A stretch of 64,000 nt of DNA from Algoriphagus sp. (lineage in GTDB: Bacteria > Bacteroidota > Bacteroidia > Cytophagales > Cyclobacteriaceae). The position numbers were made by a program, and so were the translations under genes. Where the stretch lies: NCBI RefSeq assembly GCF_024305035.1, contig NZ_JAMWZB010000007.1, forward strand, positions 93,278-157,277, read 5' to 3'. The notes beneath the pieces are model-generated. The model did no database searches. It had not been told where the DNA came from and was given only the letters and a program-made list of their open reading frames with translations. This document shows, one piece after another, positions 54,125-63,022 of the stretch (position 1 is the stretch's first letter; the number at the start of each line of letters is the position of its first letter).

Positions 54125-54706
54125 TCAATTGTTCCTAGGTTCCATTTGCAAGAGTCGCTGCAGGAGGACCCGAGCCCGACACAGTTGAGATTTTGAGGTA
54201 TTTTGAGAAATGGAGAGTTCCTTTCCTATTTCCTCATGACTTAGCCCATCAAAAACAAAGAGTTCAAAAACCTTCCGGTACCCAGCCGGCAGCAGTTCCA
54301 TGGTCTTGATCAGATCTTCCCAATGGAGCGCTGTATCGGGGTTTTCCTGATTTGCCGCTAATTGGATTTTTTCCAAGCCAGTATCTTTCTGCCACTGGGA
54401 TTCTTTCTCCAACTGCATCAGACACTCATTGACCACTATACGCCGGATCCAGCCCTCAAAGCTTCCGGTCTGTTTGAATTGCTCGATTCGATCAAAAATT
54501 TTACGAAATGCGACCAAGAGTACATCCTCTGCAGCGGCAGAATTTTTTACATACTTCAGGCAAAGGTTCAGCATTTTAGGATAAAGCCGATTAAAGAGTT
54601 CGCGCTGTGTCCGGGGATTTTGTGCAAGGCAGCCCAGATACAGTTGCTCGATCGGAAGTCCGCTAGTGGAGGGTTCCGATGACAGGTTGACCAATGTAGA
54701 TTTCAT
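54125..54706 (-). CDS. ECF-type RNA polymerase sigma factor
   Basis: A 193-residue sigma-70 family protein with the two ECF regions: sigma2 (about 35-105; ELFNRLYPKMLNLCLKYVKN, DVLLVAFRKIF, FEGWIRRIVVN) and sigma4 (about 133-187; LPAGYRKVFELFVFDGLSHEEIGKELSISQNTSKSQLCRAR). No anti-sigma factor gene follows. Its regulon is not visible. A small lipoprotein frame lies just upstream on the same strand, followed on that side by a two-component pair. Confidence 0.92.
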   Translation of the reverse strand: MKSTLVNLSSEPSTSGLPIEQLYLGCLAQNPRTQRELFNRLYPKMLNLCLKYVKNSAAAEDVLLVAFRKIFDRIEQFKQTGSFEGWIRRIVVNECLMQLEKESQWQKDTGLEKIQLAANQENPDTALHWEDLIKTMELLPAGYRKVFELFVFDGLSHEEIGKELSISQNTSKSQLCRARVLLQRLLQMEPRNN

Positions 54707-54774
54707 AATAGATAGTTGGATAGTTTTTAAAAGTTGGTTTCATTCTCAAAAAGGGACATTGGTTGATGGTATTA

Positions 54775-54960
54775 TCACGAGATTCGATCAAGTGTAGATG
54801 TGTCATTGGCACCACATGAATGGGTGGTTTTTTGGGTCAAGCTCCTCGATTTAGCATGGGCAGAGATCGTAGGTTCAACTTTTCCTTCGCCCAAGCATCC
54901 GGTCATTGCCCAGAGCAAGAAGATCATTTTCCAAAAAGGCTTCATCACTTTGATTTTCAA
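54775..54960 (-). CDS. Small putative lipoprotein (61 residues)
   Basis: A 61-residue frame with a basic N-terminus, a hydrophobic stretch KMIFLLWAMTGC and a lipobox-like TGC (C22). The remaining 39 residues are polar. It lies 68 bases upstream of the ECF sigma factor on the same strand. Codon use does not rule it in or out; it could be a real small lipoprotein or chance. The remaining bases of 54707-55136 hold only the terminator listed next. Confidence 0.4.
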   Translation of the reverse strand: MKIKVMKPFWKMIFLLWAMTGCLGEGKVEPTISAHAKSRSLTQKTTHSCGANDTSTLDRIS

Positions 54961-55071
54961 TTAGCATGGGACAAAATTGCCGCAAAAAACCTTATCCGAA
55001 AATCACATAAATGGGTGTAAAACAATAGGATAGGCACAAAAAAATCAAAAAGATGTGAGTCTAATCAAGCT

Positions 55072-55116
55072 AAAAAAAAAGAGGACCCCCGATTTTTGAA
55101 AATCATGGAAGGTCCT
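55072..55116 (-). terminator. Rho-independent terminator of the NarL-type regulator
   Basis: On the minus strand, AGGACC / GGTCCT close an arm that contains the inner stem GATTTT / AAAATC. They are followed by C and nine T residues (plus-strand A-run 55072-55080). Confidence 0.7.
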
Positions 55117-55136
55117 GGGCAGGAATTGGAATTCCC

Positions 55137-55769
55137 TTAAACAAGTTTATCCCGAAAAGCTTTGGCTACTGCCTCGCTTTTGGAATTGACATGGAGCTTT
55201 TCGTAAATTTTTTTGATATGGGATCGCACGGTATCTATGGCTATAAACATCTCCGAGGCGATCATCTTATAGGAATACCCGTTAACCAGCCATTGTAAAA
55301 CTTCTTTTTCGCGGTCGGTAAGATTATAATCATTTTCTACCGCAGGCTGGATTTGAGAAAACATTTTCAATACCTGAGCGGCCACCGAGGAAGTCATCGG
55401 TGCCCCGCCTGTGGAGGCTTCCAGAATGTATTCCAGTAATTTGGCTGGCGGTGTTTTTTTCAGGATATAGCCATTGGCACCACTTTTTAAGGCTTCAAAA
55501 ATGTTTTGATGATCATCAAAAACAGTCAGCATCAACACTTTGATTTGCTCATCGAGTTGACGGATGATCTTCAAGCCTTCCAGGCCATTTACTCCGGGCA
55601 TATCAATATCCATAAGGACTACATCCGGTCGAAAAATCTTGATCTCCTGAGCCACATTGCTGCAATTTTTAAACGCAGCCAAGACACTATACCCCTCACT
55701 ACCGTCGATCAGCATGGTAAGTCCTTCTCGGAGCTGAGGATTATCTTCATAAATTAAAAGCTTGATCAT
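55137..55769 (-). CDS. NarL/LuxR-type response regulator
   Basis: A 210-residue regulator read from the Met at 55769; six more residues upstream would be unusual. The receiver (1-120) has YEDN as pocket, phospho-acceptor D54 in LMDIDMPG and Thr/Lys in LTVFDD and LKKT. The C-terminal LuxR-type helix-turn-helix is clear: LTDREKEVLQWLVNGYSYKMIASE, then TVRSHIKKIYEKL. It lies 70 bases after the propeller kinase gene and is its likely partner. Target genes are not visible. Confidence 0.92.
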   Translation of the reverse strand: MIKLLIYEDNPQLREGLTMLIDGSEGYSVLAAFKNCSNVAQEIKIFRPDVVLMDIDMPGVNGLEGLKIIRQLDEQIKVLMLTVFDDHQNIFEALKSGANGYILKKTPPAKLLEYILEASTGGAPMTSSVAAQVLKMFSQIQPAVENDYNLTDREKEVLQWLVNGYSYKMIASEMFIAIDTVRSHIKKIYEKLHVNSKSEAVAKAFRDKLV

Positions 55770-55839
55770 AGTTTTGAGGTTAACCATATAAAATTAACTT
55801 AGCCAAAAATGGCTTTCAATCACATATTTAGGTTGTTTT

Positions 55840-58833
55840 TCATAAATGGACTTTCAAAATCAATTCAGTCCCTTTTCCGGGATGGGTATTAATTTCCAGA
55901 ATTCCTCCGAGATTTAACGCTCTTTTTTTCATATTCTCCAGGCCATTACCTTCATCCAAATCCTCGATTTGAAACCCTTTGCCATAATCCTTTATTCGCA
56001 TGGTAAAAAGACTCCCCTCCAGACCAAAGGCAATGTAAACCCTGGATGCACCCGAGTATTTTGCGGAGTTATTGACTCCTTCTTTGAAGATCAAAAATAG
56101 ATCTCTTCGGGCATCCATGCTGAGTTTCAAGCCAAGGATCTGTGGATGTACTTCCATCGAAAAGACGATATCCTTGCTTTCAAGGACCTGATTGGCAAAC
56201 TCACGCATGCGGGCGATGAGCTTTTCCATGGAGTCGTTTTGAGGCTTGATGCTCCATACGATATCGTCCATGGACTCCATCATACGCTGGCTGTTTTCGG
56301 ATATTTTCGAAATGTACTCACTGGTTTTGACAGGATCGGTACCAAGTTTGGTTTTGGCCATAGAACTGAGGATATTGATCGTACTCAGGGTAGAGCCCAT
56401 GTCATCATGTAGGTCTCTTGCCAAGCGGCTTCGGAGTTTGACGACGGCCAAAATCCGCGTTAGGTTCATCCGGTAAATCAGAAATACCATTCCCAAAAAG
56501 AGCAACCCGAGAAATGCTTTAAACCACCAAGTCTGGACTAGGCTTGGTTTGATTTCAAAAGCATAAATGGATGCCGCTGAAAATACCCCAAGCTCATTGG
56601 CAGTTTTTACCTCAAACTGATATTCACCCGGAGGCAAAAGCGAATACACTGCCTGAAAATCATCTTTTGCCTTTACCCAATCGGGATCCGCACCTACCAA
56701 TCGATAATAATATCCAAATCGGTCTTGAATCGGAAAATTCAACACATTGAAGTCAAAAGTCAGGCTATTCTGTTGGGAAGAAAATATTCGTTGAGAATTT
56801 TCCACAGTTCCGTCACCTACATAGATGCCAAAAAGACTCACACTACTGATGGTGGGTTTGGGGGGCGTTAGATTCCGGTCAAACTGTAAAGGATCAAAAA
56901 TCAGCAAGGCGTTATTACTCACAAAAGCCAAATATCCATTGGACAATTGCATCCCAGAATAACCATCTGACGGTAGCTGAGCAAAAAAATGATTCTTCCC
57001 GAAGGATGAAAAAGTATTGGTCGTCACATCAAACCGCGTCATACCGTTTGGGGTGTAGATCCACGCGAGTCCGGTACGATCTGAGGCCATATGTGAGATC
57101 ACATTACTCACCATCCCGTCGGAATAGGAAAAAACGCGGTTTCCCCCAGTCAGGACATTGTATTTATTGAGCAATTCATAACCCATGAGAAAAATACTGT
57201 CATTAAGTTGATGGATTTTTTCAATTTTATTGGAGTTAAGAAGTTGATCATCGAGGTGTTTAAGAAGTTTCCCATTTTCGGGATCAAGTATATAAACGCC
57301 TTCATTAATTGTAGCAATCCAGATTTTTTGGTCCTTACTCACCAGGAGCTTTGGGATAGTCCCCCCTACTTTATGGAATTGGCTAAAACCTTCCGCTTGA
57401 ATTCCCTGTCCAGTATATTGGACTACTGTGCCATTTTGAGTACCAAACCAAAGATCGCCTGTGCGATCTTGTGCTATGGTCCTAATAGTGGATCCTCCGA
57501 AAGCCTCAGGACTGAGAAAGGTAGATTTCCGAGTATTCAGATCGATAATTTGCAGATTGCCTTTTTGTAGCGCTACCCAAATTACCTCCCGTTTTTTGTC
57601 ATGGAATAAATCCCATACTTGATTGTATTCGATTAAAGGTGGACGATTAATTGCGGTCCATTCGGCATCCTGCTCCTGTTGGTTTTTAAAGATTTTGATT
57701 CCCCGACCCCAGCTGCCCAACCAAATGGAGGTATCTCCGCGGTGAATCACCTCTTCTATCGATTGGAATTCGTAATTCCCTTCTTGGGTATCGAATTCCT
57801 TGAAAAAAACTGCGGGTGTCTCCAGATGGATAAAGTACAAACCCTGATCGGTGCCAAGCCATATTCCTTTGGAGGGATCCCATATCGCTTTGGTTATTTT
57901 GTCAAACACAAAATTCCGCTGGACCAGAGGATTGAACTGTCTTCTTTTACGGTCATAGTCTGCCAAAGCCTGAACCCCATACCGCCAATACTGACCATCC
58001 GGCAACTCCAAAATACCATAGACCTCTTGGTAATTGGTAGTCCCATTTCGCAATTCCTCCTTATGATTTTTCCATGTCTTGGTTTGGGGTTGGTAGGAAA
58101 GTAATGCTTCATCAGGATCCCAATAATTAACCCAAAAAACATCCTCTTGATCTTGATAGACATTGATTACATGATGAAAATCCTTGCGATTCAACAAAGC
58201 CAGATTTTCAGGGTTGTATTGGGCGGTGTATACTTGATTAGTGGTAGGATCATAGACCGCGATTCCCTCCAAACAGCTGATCCAATATCTTCCTTCCCGG
58301 TCCTCAAAAATGGAATTGGGGCGCCACCCCTCCGGAAATTTCAAAGGTATATTTTGATCTGTAATTTGTCTTTTTTCAGGATCTATCCACAGAATTTTGT
58401 CTTCTTTAAAAACGATAAAAACATTTGCTTTCTGATCCATCCACAGGGTTCCCCAACTGGATCTTTTCTGTTCGTTTTCAAAGGGGAATGGAATGAACTC
58501 CTCTTTTTCGGGAATGTAGATCCCATACTCATCACCTATTCGAAGCCACATTTTTCCAGATCGATCCTGATGGATTTCATAGACTGGAAGGCTAGGTTGC
58601 TTGACCCCATCAATTTTCACCTCATAGGCCATAAATTTGCGTCCGTCAAACCGCTGTAGACCATTGGGAGTACCAATCCAAAGAAACCGGTTTTGGTCCT
58701 GATGGATTGTCAAAACCTGATTGGAAGAAAGTCCATCAGCCAGCCCAAACCGATTGATAAAAAAACGGTTTGCCTCAGCCTGAAGACTCAAGTAGCTCAA
58801 TAAGCTGAGAAGAAAAAGAAATATTTTTTTCAT
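55840..58833 (-). CDS. Propeller sensor kinase with HisKA_3 core
   Basis: A 997-residue membrane sensor. After the signal peptide, residues about 25-690 carry two-component regulator propeller blades (NRFLWIGTPNGLQRFDGR, KGIWLGTDQGLYFI, GDLWFGTQNGTV). A Y_Y_Y domain follows (about 690-775), then one transmembrane helix (TWWFKAFLGLLFLGMVFLI). The dimerisation domain has H809 in RDLHDDMGSTLSTIN, typical of HisKA_3/NarX kinases, and the HATPase domain ends GKGTELILKV. It pairs with the NarL-type regulator downstream. It shares the sensor architecture but not the kinase type of the kinase at 27914. Confidence 0.92.
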   Translation of the reverse strand: MKKIFLFLLSLLSYLSLQAEANRFFINRFGLADGLSSNQVLTIHQDQNRFLWIGTPNGLQRFDGRKFMAYEVKIDGVKQPSLPVYEIHQDRSGKMWLRIGDEYGIYIPEKEEFIPFPFENEQKRSSWGTLWMDQKANVFIVFKEDKILWIDPEKRQITDQNIPLKFPEGWRPNSIFEDREGRYWISCLEGIAVYDPTTNQVYTAQYNPENLALLNRKDFHHVINVYQDQEDVFWVNYWDPDEALLSYQPQTKTWKNHKEELRNGTTNYQEVYGILELPDGQYWRYGVQALADYDRKRRQFNPLVQRNFVFDKITKAIWDPSKGIWLGTDQGLYFIHLETPAVFFKEFDTQEGNYEFQSIEEVIHRGDTSIWLGSWGRGIKIFKNQQEQDAEWTAINRPPLIEYNQVWDLFHDKKREVIWVALQKGNLQIIDLNTRKSTFLSPEAFGGSTIRTIAQDRTGDLWFGTQNGTVVQYTGQGIQAEGFSQFHKVGGTIPKLLVSKDQKIWIATINEGVYILDPENGKLLKHLDDQLLNSNKIEKIHQLNDSIFLMGYELLNKYNVLTGGNRVFSYSDGMVSNVISHMASDRTGLAWIYTPNGMTRFDVTTNTFSSFGKNHFFAQLPSDGYSGMQLSNGYLAFVSNNALLIFDPLQFDRNLTPPKPTISSVSLFGIYVGDGTVENSQRIFSSQQNSLTFDFNVLNFPIQDRFGYYYRLVGADPDWVKAKDDFQAVYSLLPPGEYQFEVKTANELGVFSAASIYAFEIKPSLVQTWWFKAFLGLLFLGMVFLIYRMNLTRILAVVKLRSRLARDLHDDMGSTLSTINILSSMAKTKLGTDPVKTSEYISKISENSQRMMESMDDIVWSIKPQNDSMEKLIARMREFANQVLESKDIVFSMEVHPQILGLKLSMDARRDLFLIFKEGVNNSAKYSGASRVYIAFGLEGSLFTMRIKDYGKGFQIEDLDEGNGLENMKKRALNLGGILEINTHPGKGTELILKVHL

Positions 58834-59023
58834 ATTTTCTAGCTAAAAATAAGTGATTTAGAAAAATATCCATCTTCCTCTTTTCTCGAATCACATGATT
58901 ATGTGGTTCATGCAAAGCAACGTAATGGCCATTTATAGCGTCATCAGAAACAAAGAGGCGCAACATAATCTGCATGGGTTAATTCAATTGTTTCTAAAGA
59001 CCGACAAACTCTCGATAGGATTT

Positions 59024-59821
59024 ATGAAAAGATTACACAATAAAACAGCCTTAATCACCGGTGCAGCTCGAGGAATAGGGGAAAGCATTGCTCGGATTTT
59101 TCACCAAGAAGGTGCGCGGGTGATTCTCTCGGATATCCGAGATGAACAGGGAAAAGCCCTTGCCAAAGAACTTGGCGAAATGGCCTGTTACACCCATCTT
59201 AATGTAAAAAATGAAGGAGAATGGCAATTGGTTTACGAAAAGCTGCTACTGGAATTTGGAGGACTTGATATCCTAGTAAATAATGCCGGAATCACGGGTT
59301 TTTTGGAAACCAAGGGCCCATTTGACGCTGAAAATCCGGACATGGAGTCTTTTGAAGAAGTACTGCGGGTCAATCTCAACAGTACGGTATTGGGCTGCAA
59401 ATACGCGATCCCGCTCATGAAGCGAAAGGAAAAAGGCAGCATCATCAATATTTCTTCACGCAATGGTCTTGTAGGCATTCCCGCAGCGGCAGCTTATGCG
59501 GCAAGCAAAGCTGCGGTAAGAAACCACACCAAGTCCGTTGCCTTGCTCTGCGCTGAAAAAGGCTATAAAATCCGCTGCAACTCCATTCATCCTGCCGCCA
59601 TCATGACTCCGATGTGGGATGCCCTGCTCGGAGAGGGAGAAGCCCGAGAAAAAATGATCAAAGATGTGGAAGCGGAAATACCCTTAGGGCACTTTGGAAA
59701 CCCGGAAGATGTGGCCTTTGCTGCCTTGTATTTGGCTTCGGATGAGTCTAGTTATGTCACCGGAATAGAACTCCATGTGGACGGGGGGATTTTGGCTGGT
59801 TCACAGGCAAGACCGGAATAA
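59024..59821 (+). CDS. SDR family oxidoreductase
   Basis: A 265-residue short-chain dehydrogenase. The ATG at 59024 gives MKRLHNKTALITGAARGIGES, the normal SDR start; 43 residues upstream in the longer frame do not belong to the domain. The cofactor site TGAARGIGES is at about 13-22, NNAGITG at about 87-93. Catalytic Ser lies in NISSRNG, and Tyr/Lys in YAASKAAVRNH. The end ELHVDGGILAG is typical of the FabG-like branch. Substrate unknown. It is a separate gene between the propeller kinase and a lipoprotein. Confidence 0.9.
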   Translation: MKRLHNKTALITGAARGIGESIARIFHQEGARVILSDIRDEQGKALAKELGEMACYTHLNVKNEGEWQLVYEKLLLEFGGLDILVNNAGITGFLETKGPFDAENPDMESFEEVLRVNLNSTVLGCKYAIPLMKRKEKGSIINISSRNGLVGIPAAAAYAASKAAVRNHTKSVALLCAEKGYKIRCNSIHPAAIMTPMWDALLGEGEAREKMIKDVEAEIPLGHFGNPEDVAFAALYLASDESSYVTGIELHVDGGILAGSQARPE

Positions 59822-59833
59822 GCCTTTCAAAAT

Positions 59834-59860
59834 CCGGGCAAGGGAAATTCCCGGTTTGAT
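59834..59860 (+). terminator. Weak hairpin after SDR gene
   Basis: CCGGG / CCCGG with an eleven-base loop, 12 bases after the stop, followed by TTTGATTT. It is weaker than the other terminators in the window. Confidence 0.4.
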
Positions 59861-60024
59861 TTCTTCACGTTGATCTTCAGACAAGAATTTGGGGTAGTTA
59901 AAAAGCTCTTTTTTAACGATTGGTCATTTTTTTCGGGTCCCCAAGCAACCCGACCCTGTTAAAATCAATCCACTAGATTACCGAAAGGATAAATTCTCCG
60001 CTCTTCTGTAATCTAAACCCACCT

Positions 60025-61527
60025 ATGATGAAAACCATTGGAGTTTGCTTCTTATTTGTATTGATTTTTTGCGGATGCAAAAAAGAGAATGAGTTCCCAA
60101 ACCTTTCTTTTGAGGTAAAAATGGATCATCAAGTTTTTGGTAATTTTCTACGCTTTACTCTGCTGTCCGATCCTGAAATCTCCAGCTCCGATTTAACTTT
60201 TTCCATCGGAAATCTGGAAGTCTTCCCTGAAAAAACTGAAAATGGGGAATGGGTTCTGCCCTTAAAAGGATTTCCTGCGGGCACTCATCAGCTTAACGTA
60301 TCCCAAACTTCCAATCCGGAGAATAATGAGATCAGCATTTTTGAAAAAGCTGCTTTTCTACTGGAATTGGGCATAGATCCCAGCCTGATGGAGGATCAAG
60401 TGAGGCATCATTTAGTCCTCTGGAATGAGGCCGGCCAAACCATTTGGGTGGAGGAACTGGCTCAGGCAGGTGAACACCGAGTTGATCTTGGCAGCTATGA
60501 ATTTGATACTTTCTCGTGGGGAATATTCACCGAATTTGATGAATATCATCAGGGCTTGGGGCAAGTTTTCGATGGAGTCTCTCTGGGAAATTTTTTCCCA
60601 CTGGGTGTAACTCATCAAGACCATCCTCGATTTGGTACCGCTACACTAAAATTCCAACAGATTCCTACTCATCAGGAATACTGGATCGGAAGTCGAGGAA
60701 GTTTTTCCCACGGACAAAATTTACCCCCCACTCTGCCCTTATTTTTGGATCTAATTCCGACCCGCTTTTTTGTCCGGCTAAAGCAGGAAGGGAAAACTTA
60801 TGCCCAGTTTTTTCCGGAAAGGGCCACTTTTTCTGGCGAGACCATAGATCTTAACTTGAGTGCTATGAATTTGATGAATTCTCAAAGCATCCGCATTTCC
60901 AAAGCGATCTCCGGATCTTATTCTGTATATGGATTTGAATCCGTTTCAGACCTCACTAGCCAAACCCCATTGGAAATAGGGCCTTTAAGTGGAGAGCTTA
61001 AGTTGAATTTGATAAATTATGCTAGCCTTTTCCCCAAAGTCGAATTTCAGCTAAACTATGCAGAGGATGACTTCCAAATTTTCTCCAGATTTAGGGCGGT
61101 CCAACTCCCAACTTATATACAAACTTTTGATGCGGATGTTTCCATCTTAAATGAATCTAAACTCCTAGTCAAGGGAACTTCCGACTTACTGTTTACTACC
61201 TGGACAGGAATGGATTCTAAGGGTACCGATTGGCTGATCGTGCGCGTGCAAGGACCTGATCAGACTCGTCTACTCGCACCCTTAATCGCATCTGAAGCAC
61301 TCCATCTCGAAAATCTCTCACTCAACTCCATTACCTTGGAAGAGAGTGACTTGTTAGACAATTATTCTGATTTTCTAAGTGATTTTTCTCTTGGAAAAAG
61401 TCGAGACTACTTCCAAAATTCTAGTAGGTTCCACTCCAAGATCAAGTCACTGGCCTCTGCTAGGATTCAATCCAAAACATCATTTCCTCCATCCTTTTCT
61501 CGCTATTCAATATTCCAAATTCATTGA
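60025..61527 (+). CDS. Large lipoprotein of unknown function
   Basis: A 500-residue lipoprotein with lipobox FCGC (C18). The chain is rich in beta-strand patterns throughout (LSFEVKMDHQVFGNFLRFTLL, ELKLNLINYASLFPKVEFQL) and has no known motif. I do not recognise the family. It stands alone and is immediately followed by the repeat copy 2 that forms the leader of the next gene. A secreted binding protein is a guess only. Confidence 0.8.
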   Translation: MMKTIGVCFLFVLIFCGCKKENEFPNLSFEVKMDHQVFGNFLRFTLLSDPEISSSDLTFSIGNLEVFPEKTENGEWVLPLKGFPAGTHQLNVSQTSNPENNEISIFEKAAFLLELGIDPSLMEDQVRHHLVLWNEAGQTIWVEELAQAGEHRVDLGSYEFDTFSWGIFTEFDEYHQGLGQVFDGVSLGNFFPLGVTHQDHPRFGTATLKFQQIPTHQEYWIGSRGSFSHGQNLPPTLPLFLDLIPTRFFVRLKQEGKTYAQFFPERATFSGETIDLNLSAMNLMNSQSIRISKAISGSYSVYGFESVSDLTSQTPLEIGPLSGELKLNLINYASLFPKVEFQLNYAEDDFQIFSRFRAVQLPTYIQTFDADVSILNESKLLVKGTSDLLFTTWTGMDSKGTDWLIVRVQGPDQTRLLAPLIASEALHLENLSLNSITLEESDLLDNYSDFLSDFSLGKSRDYFQNSSRFHSKIKSLASARIQSKTSFPPSFSRYSIFQIH

Positions 61528-61530
61528 TAG

Positions 61531-61625
61531 GAAATCGAGTATGACCAAATAATCACACACTGGCATGACTACCAACCCTGCGAGATTCCATCTGACCACT
61601 AAAAAACAAATTATAAACCCATGAA
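61531..61625 (+). repeat. Dispersed repeat, copy 2 (leader of beta-lactamase-family gene)
   Basis: Matches 53954-54045 in the same orientation, most clearly at GCGAGATTCCATCTGACC and CTAAAAAACAA-TTATAAAC. The copy ends at the ATG at 61621. It may carry the promoter of the gene. Confidence 0.7.
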
Positions 61626-62691
61626 AAAGCTCTCACTTCTTTTGATGCTGTTTCTGCAATTCATGTTGCTTTAGGCTCAAGATCAAACTGACCTATTTAT
61701 TGACAGTGTGATGAAAGCACATCATATTCCCGGTGCAGCTGTGGCAGTAATTCAAGACGGACAGATTCTTAAAAAGTGTGTGTACGGAAAAGCAAACCTG
61801 GAATGGAACCAGGAAGTAACTTCCAACAGTCCTTTTCAAATGGCTTCCGCCACCAAACTCTTCACAGGAGTTCTCCTGGGAATCTTGCATGAGAAAAAGG
61901 TGATTTCTGTCGATGATCAGCTGGAAAAATACCTGGACTCCCTTCCAAACAGCTGGAAAACAATCACCCTTGGTCAGCTCGCTGCACACCAATCGGGAAT
62001 CAAAATAGTCGAACTCGAAAAATATCACGACCTCCATTCCGCCACCAAAGCAGCCATGGAGGAAAAATTAGAATACGAGCCAGGTACCCAAGAATATTAT
62101 GTCAGTGCAGACTATGCTTTCTTGAACCAAGTTTTGGTAAAAATTTCGGGTAAATCCTTCCCTGAATTGATGAAAGAAATGCTGCTGGATCCCCTAGAAT
62201 TGCACCATACTGGATTTGATCAGCGTAAAGATGAGGGATTGTTCAGCACCGCTGACCTAATCAAAAATCGGGTGGAAGTTTATGGCTGGGCTGAAAGCCG
62301 GCACTTTATTTCAGACATGCGGTTCCCAGACTGGTTTTACCCAGCCGGAGGAATATATTCTTCTATCGATGATTTATCCAGATTGATGAAGGCCTTAGAC
62401 CGAGAGGAATTAATTTCTACTTCTACCCAAAAGCTAATTTTCGGACCTAACCCCCTAAAAAACGGAAATCAATCAAATTTTGGATTGGGATGGATTACAG
62501 AAACCTACCAGGGACACCGCTTGACTGGACACAGTGGAGGGCCGGCTTTGGCAGATGTAATCCGTTTTCCCGACTTGAAGATTAGCATAATCGTATTGAC
62601 TAACCGACGGGGAGGTTTTTATCCATTTTTGTCCCGTGGGGTAGCACGATATTATATTGATGGACTGGTCATGCCGGAGATCCCACAATGA
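61621..62691 (+). pseudogene. Beta-lactamase family serine hydrolase with nonsense codon in signal peptide
   Basis: The frame begins MKKLSLLLMLFLQFMLL and then meets TAG at 61672-61674, followed in the same frame by AQDQTDLFIDSVMKAHHIPG, exactly as a normal signal peptide and mature start would read. The body is intact to 62691: S76-x-x-K79 in MASATKLFTG as nucleophile and base, a Tyr region YVSADYAF instead of the usual YSN, and HSGG near residue 304. It is a class C/esterase-type beta-lactamase family protein. As read, it is not exported or not made unless translation restarts at 61708 or the stop is suppressed. Confidence 0.8.
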
Positions 62692-63022
62692 TCTTTAACT
62701 TCATTTGACACCCTAATCTAAACCCAAAGATCGGTTGCCTGAATCTCTTGGTTTCTTTTTCCTTCAGGGCCAAGGATTCTTTAGTAAATTCTGAAGATCT
62801 ACTTTTAAAAGTGTTTCCGAATCAGCGGAAAAGCTCTGCATAGGCGACCGATGACCCAGCCACGGCTGGTAGGCGAAGCCTTCGAGCATGAAACTTTCAT
62901 GCTTCTTTTAGGTCAACTAATTTTCTTACTGGTCAGAAAACGGGCATTCAATTGCTTTATCAAAAAAGGGTCGGAAAACAAATTTCCCGACCCGCCTGCT
63001 TTACGCAAATAAGACCTTAAAA
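62692..63022. other. Gene-free interval with several hairpins
   Basis: No gene is visible. Foldable pieces include CCAGCC-AC-GGCTGG (62856-62869) and AGCATGAAA-C-TTTCATGCT (62885-62903), besides the terminator listed separately. They could be remains of a mobile element or 3' structures of the beta-lactamase transcript. Confidence 0.5.
62961..62993 (-). terminator. Rho-independent terminator of S41 peptidase gene
   Basis: On the minus strand GGGTCGG / CCGACCC (plus-strand 62968-62974 and 62987-62993) form a stem followed by six T residues (plus-strand A-run 62962-62967). Confidence 0.8.

Noticed and set aside
58895..59023. Upstream extension of the SDR at 59024
   Set aside because: The 43 extra residues carry no domain; the standard SDR start is at 59024.
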